From: Lachnospiraceae bacterium
GTDB lineage: Bacteria; Bacillota; Clostridia; Lachnospirales; Lachnospiraceae
Assembly (NCBI GenBank): GCA_003447295.1
Contig: DLZQ01000064.1
Span: forward strand, 1 to 21,736
Direction of reading: 5' to 3'
DNA: 21,736 nt
A program made the position numbers and the translations under genes. This document shows positions 1-7,154 of the stretch, one piece after another; within the stretch, counting starts at the first letter, position 1, and each line of letters opens with the position of its first letter. Below the pieces are notes generated by a model. That model ran no database searches. It was not told the origin of the DNA and saw nothing but the letters and a program-made list of their open reading frames with translations.

Positions 1-14
1 AGGCTAAAGCCCAT

Positions 15-46
15 AAAAAAAAGGCGCCCGGAATGACCCGGACGCC
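15..46 (-). terminator. Intrinsic terminator of the HEAT-repeat gene
   Basis: Read on the minus strand, GGCG and CCGG pair with CCGG and CGCC around a 6-nt loop, with one mismatch inside the stem (23-31 with 38-46). An uninterrupted run of eight T follows (22-15). The hairpin lies about 50 bases past the stop codon of the minus-strand HEAT gene. It has the standard form of a factor-independent terminator. Confidence 0.8.
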
Positions 47-97
47 AATAAGAGGGAAAATGTATAAGTAGAAAAACTACGAGTAAAGCAAATTAAA

Positions 98-430
98 TTA
101 ATGATGCTCTGCCAGAGTGTGAAGGGCTTCCTTGATGGCTGTCTTCACGGTCTCATCCTGTTCTGCATTCAGTCTGTGCAGTAGATAGGTCTTGGCATAT
201 TCGGTGCCGATGCTGCCTAATGCTTTTGCTGCTTCGATACGGATCTTCGTATCCGGATTGTCGATCATGTGGGCAATGCTGTTAACACTGTCTTCATCCT
301 TGATCCGGCTCAGAGCTTCCAGTGCGGCTACCACCACGGTGTCATCGGAAGAACTCAGATATTTGATAATCTTGTCGGATTTTCCTTTCTCCTGTAATTT
401 CTGGATCTTACTTAAATCATGTTGTTCCAT
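98..430 (-). CDS. Small HEAT-repeat domain protein
   Basis: This 110-residue all-helical protein has no signal peptide or membrane segment. Residues from about 15 to the end form three repeating helix pairs, with phrases such as DDTVVVAALEALSRI, DTKIRIEAAKALGSI and DETVKTAIKEALHTL. These are the alternating A/L/I pattern of HEAT or PBS-lyase-type HEAT repeats. Such proteins are protein-protein interaction scaffolds, and no enzymatic motif is visible. I chose ATG at 430 because GAAAGAGG sits about 9 nt upstream of it; an in-frame GTG at 436 is too close to that site. The gene stands alone, divergent from the DUF4317 gene, and is closed by a terminator. The specific partner or role cannot be inferred. 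Confidence 0.8.
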   Translation of the reverse strand: MEQHDLSKIQKLQEKGKSDKIIKYLSSSDDTVVVAALEALSRIKDEDSVNSIAHMIDNPDTKIRIEAAKALGSIGTEYAKTYLLHRLNAEQDETVKTAIKEALHTLAEHH

Positions 431-559
431 AAACACACGCCTCTTTCTTTCTGCCAGCGCGGGGGCGGTAAAATCGTCTCCGGGGCATCACTATATATCG
501 CCTGTGGTGATTGGCTTCTCTTGATAATGTTATGATAACACCTTATTTGTCAGAAAACA

Positions 560-588
560 ATTATAACAAAATGAAGGATTTCTAAAAA
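560..588 (-). promoter_or_regulatory. Candidate extended -10 promoter for the HEAT gene
   Basis: On the minus strand there is a perfect TATAAT (565-560) preceded by TG one base upstream, the extended -10 form. The -35 at 17-bp spacing (588-583, TTTTTA) is weak. It would give a leader of about 120 nt. No stronger alternative was found between the two divergent starts. Confidence 0.45.
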
Positions 589-607
589 TTCTATAACCTG
601 GATCTAC

Positions 608-636
608 TTGTCCCCCGGTAAATTTTATATTATACT
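608..636 (+). promoter_or_regulatory. Sigma-A-type promoter of the DUF4317 gene
   Basis: TTGTCC (608-613) and TATACT (631-636) are separated by exactly 17 bp. The expected transcription start, near 643, lies about 38 bases before the start codon. The two hexamers fit the housekeeping consensus and point at the only plus-strand gene here. Confidence 0.7.
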
Positions 637-680
637 GGTATCAATTCGAAATCATACAGAAACTGAAAGAAGGTACTCTC

Positions 681-1838
681 ATGACAAAACAGGAAATCAG
701 CGAGATCAAAAAGCTGTTCACCCCGAAAAACTGCTCCATCACAAGAATCTGCGGATGCTACGTGGATGGAGAGAAGAATAAAAAGACGGAATTAAAGCAA
801 GCGTTTCTGGCACTGCCGGAGGAGGAAATGTTCAAGTATTTCGAGATTCTGCGGAAGAGTCTGTCCGGCACCATCGGCAAAAATCTGCTGAATCTGGAAT
901 TCCCGTTAAAGAGTGAAACGGAGGGCGGCACGCAGGAATTTCTCCTGCGTCTCAGAGACAGCCGTCTGAAGGACGATGCATTGCTTGAGCAGTTCTATGA
1001 CCGTATCATCGAATCTTATGAATATGTGGGCAATTATCTGATCCTGCTGATCCACGATGCCTACGATGTGCCGGGACGCACCAGAGACGGTATCGAGATG
1101 GAGGATGCTTCCGATGAAGTCTATGACTATATCCTTACCTGCATCTGTCCTGTGGATCTGTCCAAGCCGGGACTAAGCTACAACGCAGTGGAAAACACCT
1201 TCCAGAACCGTATTCGCGACTGGGTGGTAGGTATGCCGGACGCTGCTTTCCTGTTCCCGGCTTTCAATGACCGGAGCACCGATCTGCACAGCACTCTGTA
1301 CTATTCCAAGGATGCCGAGGAATTAAAGGAGAACTTCGTGGATCTGATGTTAGGCTGTCCTCTTCCTCTGTCCGCAGGCGGTCAGAAGGAAACCTTCCAG
1401 TCTCTGGTGGAGGAGACGTTAGGCGATACCTGTGATATCGAGACGGTGAAAAATATCCACGAGAAAATGAATGAGATTGCCCAGGAACATAAAGAAGATC
1501 CCGAACCTGTGGTATTGGATAAAAATGAAGTAAAGACCATTTTTGCCAGCAGCGGTGTAGCCAATGACCGCATGGAGGTATTCGACCAGTGTTTCGATGC
1601 CACTGCCGGTGAATCTACTTCCCTCATGATGACCAATGTCTACAATCCCCGCAGCTTTGAGGTCAAGACACCGGATGTGGTCATCAAGGTCAATCCCGAG
1701 CGCACGGATCTCGTCAACACGAAGCTGATCGACGGCAGACAGTGCCTCGTCATCGAACTGGACGGTAATATCGAGGTCAACGGCATTGCCGTACGGGCTG
1801 CCGGAAGCGAAGCATCTGATAATTCCATAGAAGATTAA
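681..1838 (+). CDS. DUF4317 domain-containing protein
   Basis: This 385-residue, acidic, apparently cytosolic protein has no signal peptide or transmembrane segment. The N-terminus (MTKQEISEIKKLFTPKNCSI, then TRICGCYVDGEKN) and the overall length match my recollection of the DUF4317 family, which is common in Clostridia and has no assigned biochemical function. The start is supported by AAGAAGG about 7 nt upstream and by a 17-bp-spaced promoter. A strong terminator follows 22 bases after the stop. It is therefore a monocistronic unit and the only plus-strand gene in the window. No catalytic motif could be recognised. Sequence alone gives the family name but not a role. Confidence 0.85.
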   Translation: MTKQEISEIKKLFTPKNCSITRICGCYVDGEKNKKTELKQAFLALPEEEMFKYFEILRKSLSGTIGKNLLNLEFPLKSETEGGTQEFLLRLRDSRLKDDALLEQFYDRIIESYEYVGNYLILLIHDAYDVPGRTRDGIEMEDASDEVYDYILTCICPVDLSKPGLSYNAVENTFQNRIRDWVVGMPDAAFLFPAFNDRSTDLHSTLYYSKDAEELKENFVDLMLGCPLPLSAGGQKETFQSLVEETLGDTCDIETVKNIHEKMNEIAQEHKEDPEPVVLDKNEVKTIFASSGVANDRMEVFDQCFDATAGESTSLMMTNVYNPRSFEVKTPDVVIKVNPERTDLVNTKLIDGRQCLVIELDGNIEVNGIAVRAAGSEASDNSIED

Positions 1839-1860
1839 AACATCTTTACTATATTCATGA

Positions 1861-1886
1861 AGTCAGGGGCAAAAACCCCTGACTTT
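1861..1886 (+). terminator. Intrinsic terminator of the DUF4317 gene
   Basis: A perfect 9-bp stem, AGTCAGGGG (1861-1869) and CCCCTGACT (1876-1884), closes a CAAAAA loop. It is followed by TTTGTTG on the plus strand. On the minus strand the downstream bases are not T-rich, so termination is mainly for the plus-strand gene. Confidence 0.8.
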
Positions 1887-1888
1887 GT

Positions 1889-1980
1889 TGCCTACGAATT
1901 GTTCCGTGCTGCGCACTCCCGCTTCTCCGCTCCGTTTCGGTCCGTGCTAAGCATGTGGGCTTAGACCTTTTGACCCTGGT
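1889..1980. other. GC-rich intergenic strip with inverted repeat, unexplained
   Basis: This lies between the ends of two convergent genes. It contains a run of C/G-rich triplet-like text (GTTCCGTGCTGCGCACTCCC onward) unlike its AT-rich flanks, and a 6-bp inverted repeat CTAAGC/GCTTAG (1947-1952 with 1959-1964). Neither strand gives a start codon, Shine-Dalgarno sequence or T-run, so I assign neither a gene nor a terminator. It may be a dispersed non-coding repeat. Confidence 0.35.
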
Positions 1981-1981
1981 A

Positions 1982-2566
1982 TCATATACATTGCATTATG
2001 ATACTCTCACACTTAGAATATCCGATCTGAGAGCTGTTCAGTGACAGCGTATAATTATCTGCCATTCCCCATTTCTGATCCGTATAAAAATTGTAGTTTG
2101 TTCTGCGCCGTTTATCTGTATCATTTATCATCTTTACTGCATCTGATTCACTGACATTGTATAGTTTACAGATGCGCTGTACCTTTTCCGGCATATTGCC
2201 GTGTATGAAAACATTCAGTACATCATCTCTGCTTTTTAAGATAAAATCCGCATTTCTTCCTATGATCACACAGCTTTCCTTTTCAGCAATTTCCATGATC
2301 ACTTTTCTTTGTGTCTCATACACTACGTCCTCGATCGATTTCCCGGTAATGTCACGTCCTGTAAAGGCATAGGCAAACATACCTTTCTTAGGAGATAACT
2401 CTGCATTTTCTTGAATATATTTCGGTGACAGTCCCGACTGTTCTGCGATCTGGCCTATGATATCCTTATCATAATAAGCGATACCAAGTTTTTTGGCCAC
2501 TTCTTCACCGATAAAACGGCCGCCGCTTCCAAACTCTCTGCTGATTGTAATGATCCTTTTTGTCAT
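1982..2566 (-). CDS. Cytidylate kinase-like family protein
   Basis: A 194-residue cytosolic protein. It begins TKRIITISREFGSGGRFIGEEVAKKLGIAYYDKDII, the typical N-terminus of the cytidylate kinase-like (AAA_26) P-loop family, with a shortened nucleotide-binding loop FGSGG around residues 12-16. The C-terminal phrase NYDLVLN-like 'NYTLSLNSSQIG' also fits. True CMP kinase (Cmk) phosphorylates CMP and dCMP. Members of this divergent family are usually annotated only by similarity, and their substrate is not known to me. TAAGGAGG sits about 8 nt before the ATG. The gene starts 13 bases after the MATE stop codon, so the two are almost surely cotranscribed. The pairing with a multidrug-type exporter is noteworthy but not explained. 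Confidence 0.82.
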   Translation of the reverse strand: MTKRIITISREFGSGGRFIGEEVAKKLGIAYYDKDIIGQIAEQSGLSPKYIQENAELSPKKGMFAYAFTGRDITGKSIEDVVYETQRKVIMEIAEKESCVIIGRNADFILKSRDDVLNVFIHGNMPEKVQRICKLYNVSESDAVKMINDTDKRRRTNYNFYTDQKWGMADNYTLSLNSSQIGYSKCESIIMQCI

Positions 2567-2579
2567 AGCTGCTTCCTCC

Positions 2580-3953
2580 TTAACCTAAGCTTTCTACTTT
2601 GTTCCTTTCGATTTTCCTTAAAAATACATATCCTGCCAGACATGCGATAAACTCCGTAATGAGAAATGACCACCAGATCAGAGAAACTCCCATCTGTCCG
2701 TTTCTTACAAAAATGGAGAATATCCCGGCAAGCGGTAATATAATGACAAGCTGTCTGAGCAGTGAAATCACAAGGGATTCCAAACCTCCGTCCAATGCCT
2801 GAAAAATTCCCTGATATGCTACATTGATCCCTGCAAAAATAAAGCTGATGGAAATAATTCTCATTGCTCCAATAAAATACTCTCTTGACTGTCCTGCATT
2901 AAATAAAGTTGCAAAAGCCCCCGGGAATATTTCTGTGATCGCCACTCCAATGACCATAAGTACGATCGTATATAGCAATCCATATCTGATGCCATCCCGG
3001 ATTCTCTGTTTGCTATGCATTCCGTACGCAAAAGCGATGATCGGCGTGATCGCATCTCTAAGTCCGAAAGCAAGAAATAACACAAACTGCTGTACCTTAT
3101 AGAACAATCCATATGCTGTCTGCGCCGAAGGACTGAATTTCAAAATCAGGTTCATCACATAAACCATGATAGACATAAGTGCCTGTGCAATAATGGCCGG
3201 CAGCCCGATCGCATAGATTTCCCTGATGATCCTGCCATCCGGCTTCATATATTTCACACCATGCTCAAATTCCTTATTGCATTTTATGTGGAAGACAAAC
3301 AACAGTACCGCAGACGCAACCTGACCGATCACAGTGGCATAGGCAGCTCCCTTTACTCCCAATTCAGGGACAGGACCGATACCATAAATCATAATCGGAT
3401 CCAGAATAATATTGACCACTGCCCCCACAACCTGGCCGATTGTGGAATACAGAGAACGTCCTGTTGCCTGCAGCAACTTTTCAAATAATGAAAAGAAAAT
3501 AATGCCAAATGCAATCACGCAGCATATTCTTAAGTAGTCTGTTCCCATGGAAATCACTTCCGGATCAACTGTCTGTGATGAAATATAAGCTTTTACCCCA
3601 AATATTCCAAACAGCAGACATATTACATAGATGAGTACTCCGAGAAATAAACTGTTGCCTGCAACTTTCGATGCCTTTTTCCCATTTCCCTGTCCAAGTG
3701 TTCTTGCAAGCAGCGCATTTGTCCCTACTCCGGTTCCGATCGCAACTGCTACCATAAGCATCTGAACCGGGAACACCAGCGTAAGTGCATTAAGCGCAGA
3801 CTCACTTCCCGATCTCATATTTCCAACAAAGGCGCTGTCTACAATGTTGTAAACCGCCTGCAATGCCATAGATAATATCATCGGTATCCCCATCTTTACC
3901 ATGAGCTTATTTACCGGCATCTCCTTCATCTTGTTACTTTCTGCCATCTTCAT
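2580..3953 (-). CDS. MATE family efflux transporter
   Basis: A 457-residue polytopic membrane protein with about 12 hydrophobic helices in two homologous halves. MATE proteins export cationic drugs or metabolites in exchange for Na+ or H+. Characteristic text includes the start [30 protein letters not shown] and, in the second half, the corresponding [19 protein letters not shown] set the start at ATG 3953 because AGGAGG (3964-3959) is 5 bases upstream; an in-frame ATG at 3983 has no ribosome-binding site. The second gene of the operon is the cytidylate kinase-like protein. Expression probably depends on readthrough of a leader hairpin (3982-4035) placed between the promoter and this start. 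The substrate cannot be predicted. Confidence 0.92.
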   Translation of the reverse strand: MKMAESNKMKEMPVNKLMVKMGIPMILSMALQAVYNIVDSAFVGNMRSGSESALNALTLVFPVQMLMVAVAIGTGVGTNALLARTLGQGNGKKASKVAGNSLFLGVLIYVICLLFGIFGVKAYISSQTVDPEVISMGTDYLRICCVIAFGIIFFSLFEKLLQATGRSLYSTIGQVVGAVVNIILDPIMIYGIGPVPELGVKGAAYATVIGQVASAVLLFVFHIKCNKEFEHGVKYMKPDGRIIREIYAIGLPAIIAQALMSIMVYVMNLILKFSPSAQTAYGLFYKVQQFVLFLAFGLRDAITPIIAFAYGMHSKQRIRDGIRYGLLYTIVLMVIGVAITEIFPGAFATLFNAGQSREYFIGAMRIISISFIFAGINVAYQGIFQALDGGLESLVISLLRQLVIILPLAGIFSIFVRNGQMGVSLIWWSFLITEFIACLAGYVFLRKIERNKVESLG

Positions 3954-3981
3954 TTCATCCTCCTTGTAACGTTTTTTGCAC

Positions 3982-4035
3982 AAAAAAAATGTGTGCTCAC
4001 CGCATAAGCTGGACTTACGCTGATAAGCTACACAC
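3982..4035 (-). terminator. Leader terminator/attenuator ahead of the MATE gene, also downstream of the MCP gene
   Basis: On the minus strand GTGTG (4035-4031), a TAG bulge, CTTATC and GCGTAAG fold back on CTTATGC, GGTGAG and CACAC (3995-3991), with a few G-U pairs. The long stem is followed by A and a run of eight T (3989-3982). It ends the chemotaxis gene transcript. Because the MATE promoter at 4074-4046 lies upstream of it and the MATE ATG lies downstream, it must also intercept transcripts of the MATE operon unless it is relieved. Confidence 0.8.
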
Positions 4036-4045
4036 TTTTTATTGC

Positions 4046-4074
4046 ATTATATTTTTATTTTTTCAAAAAGTCAA
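4046..4074 (-). promoter_or_regulatory. Near-consensus sigma-A promoter of the MATE operon
   Basis: TTGACT (4074-4069) and a perfect TATAAT (4051-4046) are separated by exactly 17 bp on the minus strand, in an A/T-rich setting. The predicted start, near 4039, lies only a few bases before the terminator hairpin. Nothing resembling a second promoter fits in the 28 bases between hairpin and ATG. Confidence 0.82.
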
Positions 4075-4111
4075 ACAAAAAAATTTCTTTATTATTAAAA
4101 AGTTTTCTATA

Positions 4112-5812
4112 TCACATCTTGAAATACTGCATGCTCTCGGCCAGCTCATCTGCAATCTTCTTCAGCTGTCCGGCACTGTCATATACCTGCTTAAAGGTAT
4201 CCAGAACCTCCTGTGTCTCGGTATAGGTCTGCTGCGTACTATCTACATTGTCATGCGCAATCTGCGAAAGCTGCTCCACAGCCTCCATGACTTCTCCACG
4301 GGACTCAGCCAGTCTGCCGGTACTCTCTCTGATCTGCAGGATACTCTGCATGGAAGCTTCAATCTCCTTCAATACCTCTGAGACATTGGCTCTGGTCTCC
4401 TGCATACTTCCACTCTGTTCGGTGATGATCTCCTGCATCCGCTGCATAATCTCCATTTCCCGGGCGGAATCTTCCATCAATGCTTTCGTAGTCTCTTCAA
4501 TTTCGTGACCGGACTGGTTAGACTGCTCTGCCAGCTTTTTGATCTGGTCCGCTACGACTGCGAATCCTCTTCCGCTCTCTCCGGCTCTAGCCGCTTCGAT
4601 GGAGGCATTCAGGCTCAGCAGGTTCGTCTCCTCGGCAATGGACGTAATGAATTCCATGGCGGTATTGATCTTCTGGATTGATACGTTGGTACGGTCGGTC
4701 TGCTCCTTGACCTCTCCGATGATCCGCTCCACTTCTTCATTGATATGGCACAGCTGTGCCAGCGTATCTGCGGTCTTCTTACTGGACTTCTGCATGGAAG
4801 CTGCATTCTGGTTCAACGTATCCACTTCTGTGGATGTCTCTGTGATATGTTCTCCCATGATCCGCATATTCTCGGAAGTACTCTCTGAATTCTTCGACTG
4901 CTCCGTAGAATTTGCCACCACCTGACTTACAGCGTTCTGTACTTCATTCATGGTACCGTTGGTAGTATCTGCTGCATTTCCCAGCGCCCTGGAAGCCTCC
5001 AGCAGACTCTCGGAATTCTGGGAGATTCCTTTCAGGATACCTTTCAGAGTATCCTTCAGTTTTACGGTAACCCTGGACAGATCTCCGATCTCATCCTTCC
5101 GCTTTAACATCTTGTCATCGACCCAGACGGTCAAATCACCCTCTGCGACCTTCCCCATGATACCGATACTCTTCTTGATATTCCGGCTGATGGAAGTGGC
5201 AAGCTTCAGCCCCACGCCGATGCACAGGATCATTGCCACGCATACTGCTGCACCAATGCCGAAAATGATTCCGTTTACTACCGCATCCTTGTTTTCTTTA
5301 TCGGTACCGACAAATACCATACCAATAATCTCATCATCGGAGCCATTCTGATAGACCGGCATGAAATAGCCGTAATTCATAACTCCGTCCAGGGAGACCG
5401 CACTGCTGAAATACTCTTCTCCGTTCTGTAATACCTTCTCCACGATCCGCTCTCCTGCCGGAGAATTCAGAATACGATCCCCGTTACTATCCAGTGCGGA
5501 GGTCATGATTCTGCGGTCTCCGTAGAAAAATGTTACGTCCATTCCGGTATTGTCTTTGATTCGGTCCACCAGACTCTCGGAACGGGAGATATTATAGCTG
5601 CCTTTCCAGATGTCGCCATTACTGGATTCCATATAGTCACCGGTGTTCTGGTCATACGCTGCCAGCGTTGCCGCAGCCGTTCCCTTCAGTCCTTCTTCGA
5701 TTTCCTCCATCATGGAACTGCGTACCGTCGTCAGCATAAAAAAGATAGATAACAGTCCCAGCAATACTACCGGTCCGATGGTCATTGACAGAATCTTTTT
5801 TTGTATACTCAT
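4112..5812 (-). CDS. Methyl-accepting chemotaxis protein (Cache-HAMP-MCP)
   Basis: A 566-residue chemoreceptor. Transmembrane helix 1 spans about residues 10-30. An extracellular domain follows to about 178, with the Cache-like core [16 protein letters not shown] and YFMPVYQNG near residues 92-156. Helix 2 spans about 180-204, and HAMP about 205-258 ([12 protein letters not shown]). The signalling coiled coil has the conserved tip [19 protein letters not shown] and [18 protein letters not shown] at about 394-430, where CheA and CheW dock. There is no C-terminal CheR/CheB tether pentapeptide; it ends SMQYFKM. The start has AGGGGG about 7 nt upstream. It lies 11 bases behind the BMP-type lipoprotein gene, so the two are probably one transcript and may sense one ligand. 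The gene ends at the hairpin 3982-4035. Confidence 0.93.
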   Translation of the reverse strand: MSIQKKILSMTIGPVVLLGLLSIFFMLTTVRSSMMEEIEEGLKGTAAATLAAYDQNTGDYMESSNGDIWKGSYNISRSESLVDRIKDNTGMDVTFFYGDRRIMTSALDSNGDRILNSPAGERIVEKVLQNGEEYFSSAVSLDGVMNYGYFMPVYQNGSDDEIIGMVFVGTDKENKDAVVNGIIFGIGAAVCVAMILCIGVGLKLATSISRNIKKSIGIMGKVAEGDLTVWVDDKMLKRKDEIGDLSRVTVKLKDTLKGILKGISQNSESLLEASRALGNAADTTNGTMNEVQNAVSQVVANSTEQSKNSESTSENMRIMGEHITETSTEVDTLNQNAASMQKSSKKTADTLAQLCHINEEVERIIGEVKEQTDRTNVSIQKINTAMEFITSIAEETNLLSLNASIEAARAGESGRGFAVVADQIKKLAEQSNQSGHEIEETTKALMEDSAREMEIMQRMQEIITEQSGSMQETRANVSEVLKEIEASMQSILQIRESTGRLAESRGEVMEAVEQLSQIAHDNVDSTQQTYTETQEVLDTFKQVYDSAGQLKKIADELAESMQYFKM

Positions 5813-5823
5813 GAAAATGCCCC

Positions 5824-7050
5824 CTATTCTACTACAGATACGGTCTTGAAATACCAGTTGATACCTCCGGTGATCGTTGCATCATCCAGCGTTGTTCCTT
5901 CTTTGCCCACAGTCTCTCCCGTATTGGTCTCGATCACACCGTCAAATACCCCGTTTTCTCCGGATAAAATCTGCTTCTTGGCTTCCTCTACTTTCTCTTT
6001 CGTTCCCTCCGCACAGAAGTCCGCCAGACTCGTAATGTTCACCAGATTTTCACTCATTCCGCCGTAATAGTTGCTGCCATCCCAACTGCCGTCAATGACG
6101 CTCTGCACTGCTGCCGTATAGTAAGCACTCCAGTTCCATACCACACTGCACAGGCAGGACTGCGGAGCATCCTTACTCATATCCGAATTATATCCGATAC
6201 TGTACACACCCCTTTCCTGTGCCAGAGTCTGGGGATATACGGTATCACAATGCTGTGCGATCACATCACACCCCATGTCGAGAAGTGCCTGGGCTGCTGC
6301 TTTTTCCCCTTCCGGATCATACCAGCTGTTGGTCACCTTTACGTATACCTTTGCGTCCGGATTCACCGAATAGATTCCCAGGGCAAACGCATCAATACCG
6401 CCGGTCACCTCCGAGTTGGTGGAATCCATGGCTGCCACATAGCCGATCTTGTTGGAGGTGGTGTTCATTCCCGCCACGATGCCGCTCAAATATCTCGCCT
6501 GATAAATTCTTCCGAAATAATTATTAAAGTTCTTGCCGTTGCTCATATATCCCGTGCCGTGGGAAAAATACACATCCGGATATTCTTCCGCCATCTCTGC
6601 CGTAGTCTCCATATATCCCCAGCTGGTGGTGAAGATGATGTTGCATCCCTCGTCGATACATTCCTGAATGGCCTGTCTTGTCGCCTTGGCATCGCCGTCG
6701 TTGACATTGATCTTACGTACGATCTGATCATCGGACAGTCCCAAATTCTGCTGCATACCCTGAATACCCAGATCATGAGTATAAGTGTAGCCACTGCCCT
6801 CCACCGGATCCGACAAATGCAGTACTCCTACCTTGATCTCCTCCTTTGGAATCCCTGCAGTCTGTGTTGTTGCGCTGCTGCCGCTTTCCGACTGCACCAC
6901 CTGCGTAGTCCCATTGCCACCTCTTGCCTCATATCCGATGTTTGTAGCATAATCGTCCACTTCTCCGGTACTACCACAGCCTGTCAGAAGTGCACACCCC
7001 AGCAGAATTGCCGCTGCCTTCCGAAAGTTTCCTTTTTTACCTCTTCCCAT
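5824..7050 (-). CDS. BMP family (PnrA-like) substrate-binding lipoprotein
   Basis: A 408-residue exported lipoprotein: basic N-terminus, hydrophobic helix and lipobox LLTGC, with the acylated Cys at about residue 25. The mature part reads as a basic membrane protein/PnrA-type periplasmic-binding fold: [29 protein letters not shown], then [62 protein letters not shown] and [13 protein letters not shown]. Characterised relatives bind purine nucleosides for ABC import. I chose ATG 7050 because AAAGGGG is about 9 nt upstream; the in-frame TTG at 7056 is too close. No ABC permease or ATPase is adjacent; the next gene is a chemoreceptor. It may feed a distant transporter, or act as a ligand-presenting protein for that receptor. 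Confidence 0.9.
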   Translation of the reverse strand: MGRGKKGNFRKAAAILLGCALLTGCGSTGEVDDYATNIGYEARGGNGTTQVVQSESGSSATTQTAGIPKEEIKVGVLHLSDPVEGSGYTYTHDLGIQGMQQNLGLSDDQIVRKINVNDGDAKATRQAIQECIDEGCNIIFTTSWGYMETTAEMAEEYPDVYFSHGTGYMSNGKNFNNYFGRIYQARYLSGIVAGMNTTSNKIGYVAAMDSTNSEVTGGIDAFALGIYSVNPDAKVYVKVTNSWYDPEGEKAAAQALLDMGCDVIAQHCDTVYPQTLAQERGVYSIGYNSDMSKDAPQSCLCSVVWNWSAYYTAAVQSVIDGSWDGSNYYGGMSENLVNITSLADFCAEGTKEKVEEAKKQILSGENGVFDGVIETNTGETVGKEGTTLDDATITGGINWYFKTVSVVE

Positions 7051-7154
7051 ATACAAGTACCCCTTTCTCTTTTGTAGTCTATGTATATCTCTTATCTGTA
7101 CCGTCTGATTTTTCAGAATCGGTTGATTCTACAAATATAAACTACAGCCTTCCC

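Noticed and set aside
1947..1964. CTAAGC/GCTTAG inverted repeat as terminator of the cytidylate kinase-like gene
   Set aside because: It is a short stem without a T-run on the minus strand, so it was left as part of the unexplained strip.
3989..4381. Plus-strand frame of 130 codons beginning in the MATE leader
   Set aside because: It reads through the attenuator hairpin and then antisense to the chemoreceptor C-terminus. No start signals are present.
6250..7077. Long plus-strand open frame of 275 codons
   Set aside because: It is antisense to the BMP lipoprotein gene, whose minus-strand frame has a signal peptide, family motifs and a ribosome-binding site. The plus-strand translation is Cys/His/Ser-rich and resembles no protein family.
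7115..7130. AGAATC/GATTCT hairpin after the SbcC-like gene as a terminator
   Set aside because: The stem is only six base pairs and is followed by GAAAAATC on the minus strand, with no T-run.
7100..7154. Possible flagellar-type (sigma-28) promoter with CCGATTCT ahead of the BMP and chemoreceptor genes
   Set aside because: The -10-like element matches only about five of eight positions and the -35 spacing is wrong. No convincing promoter of any class could be assigned in this gap.
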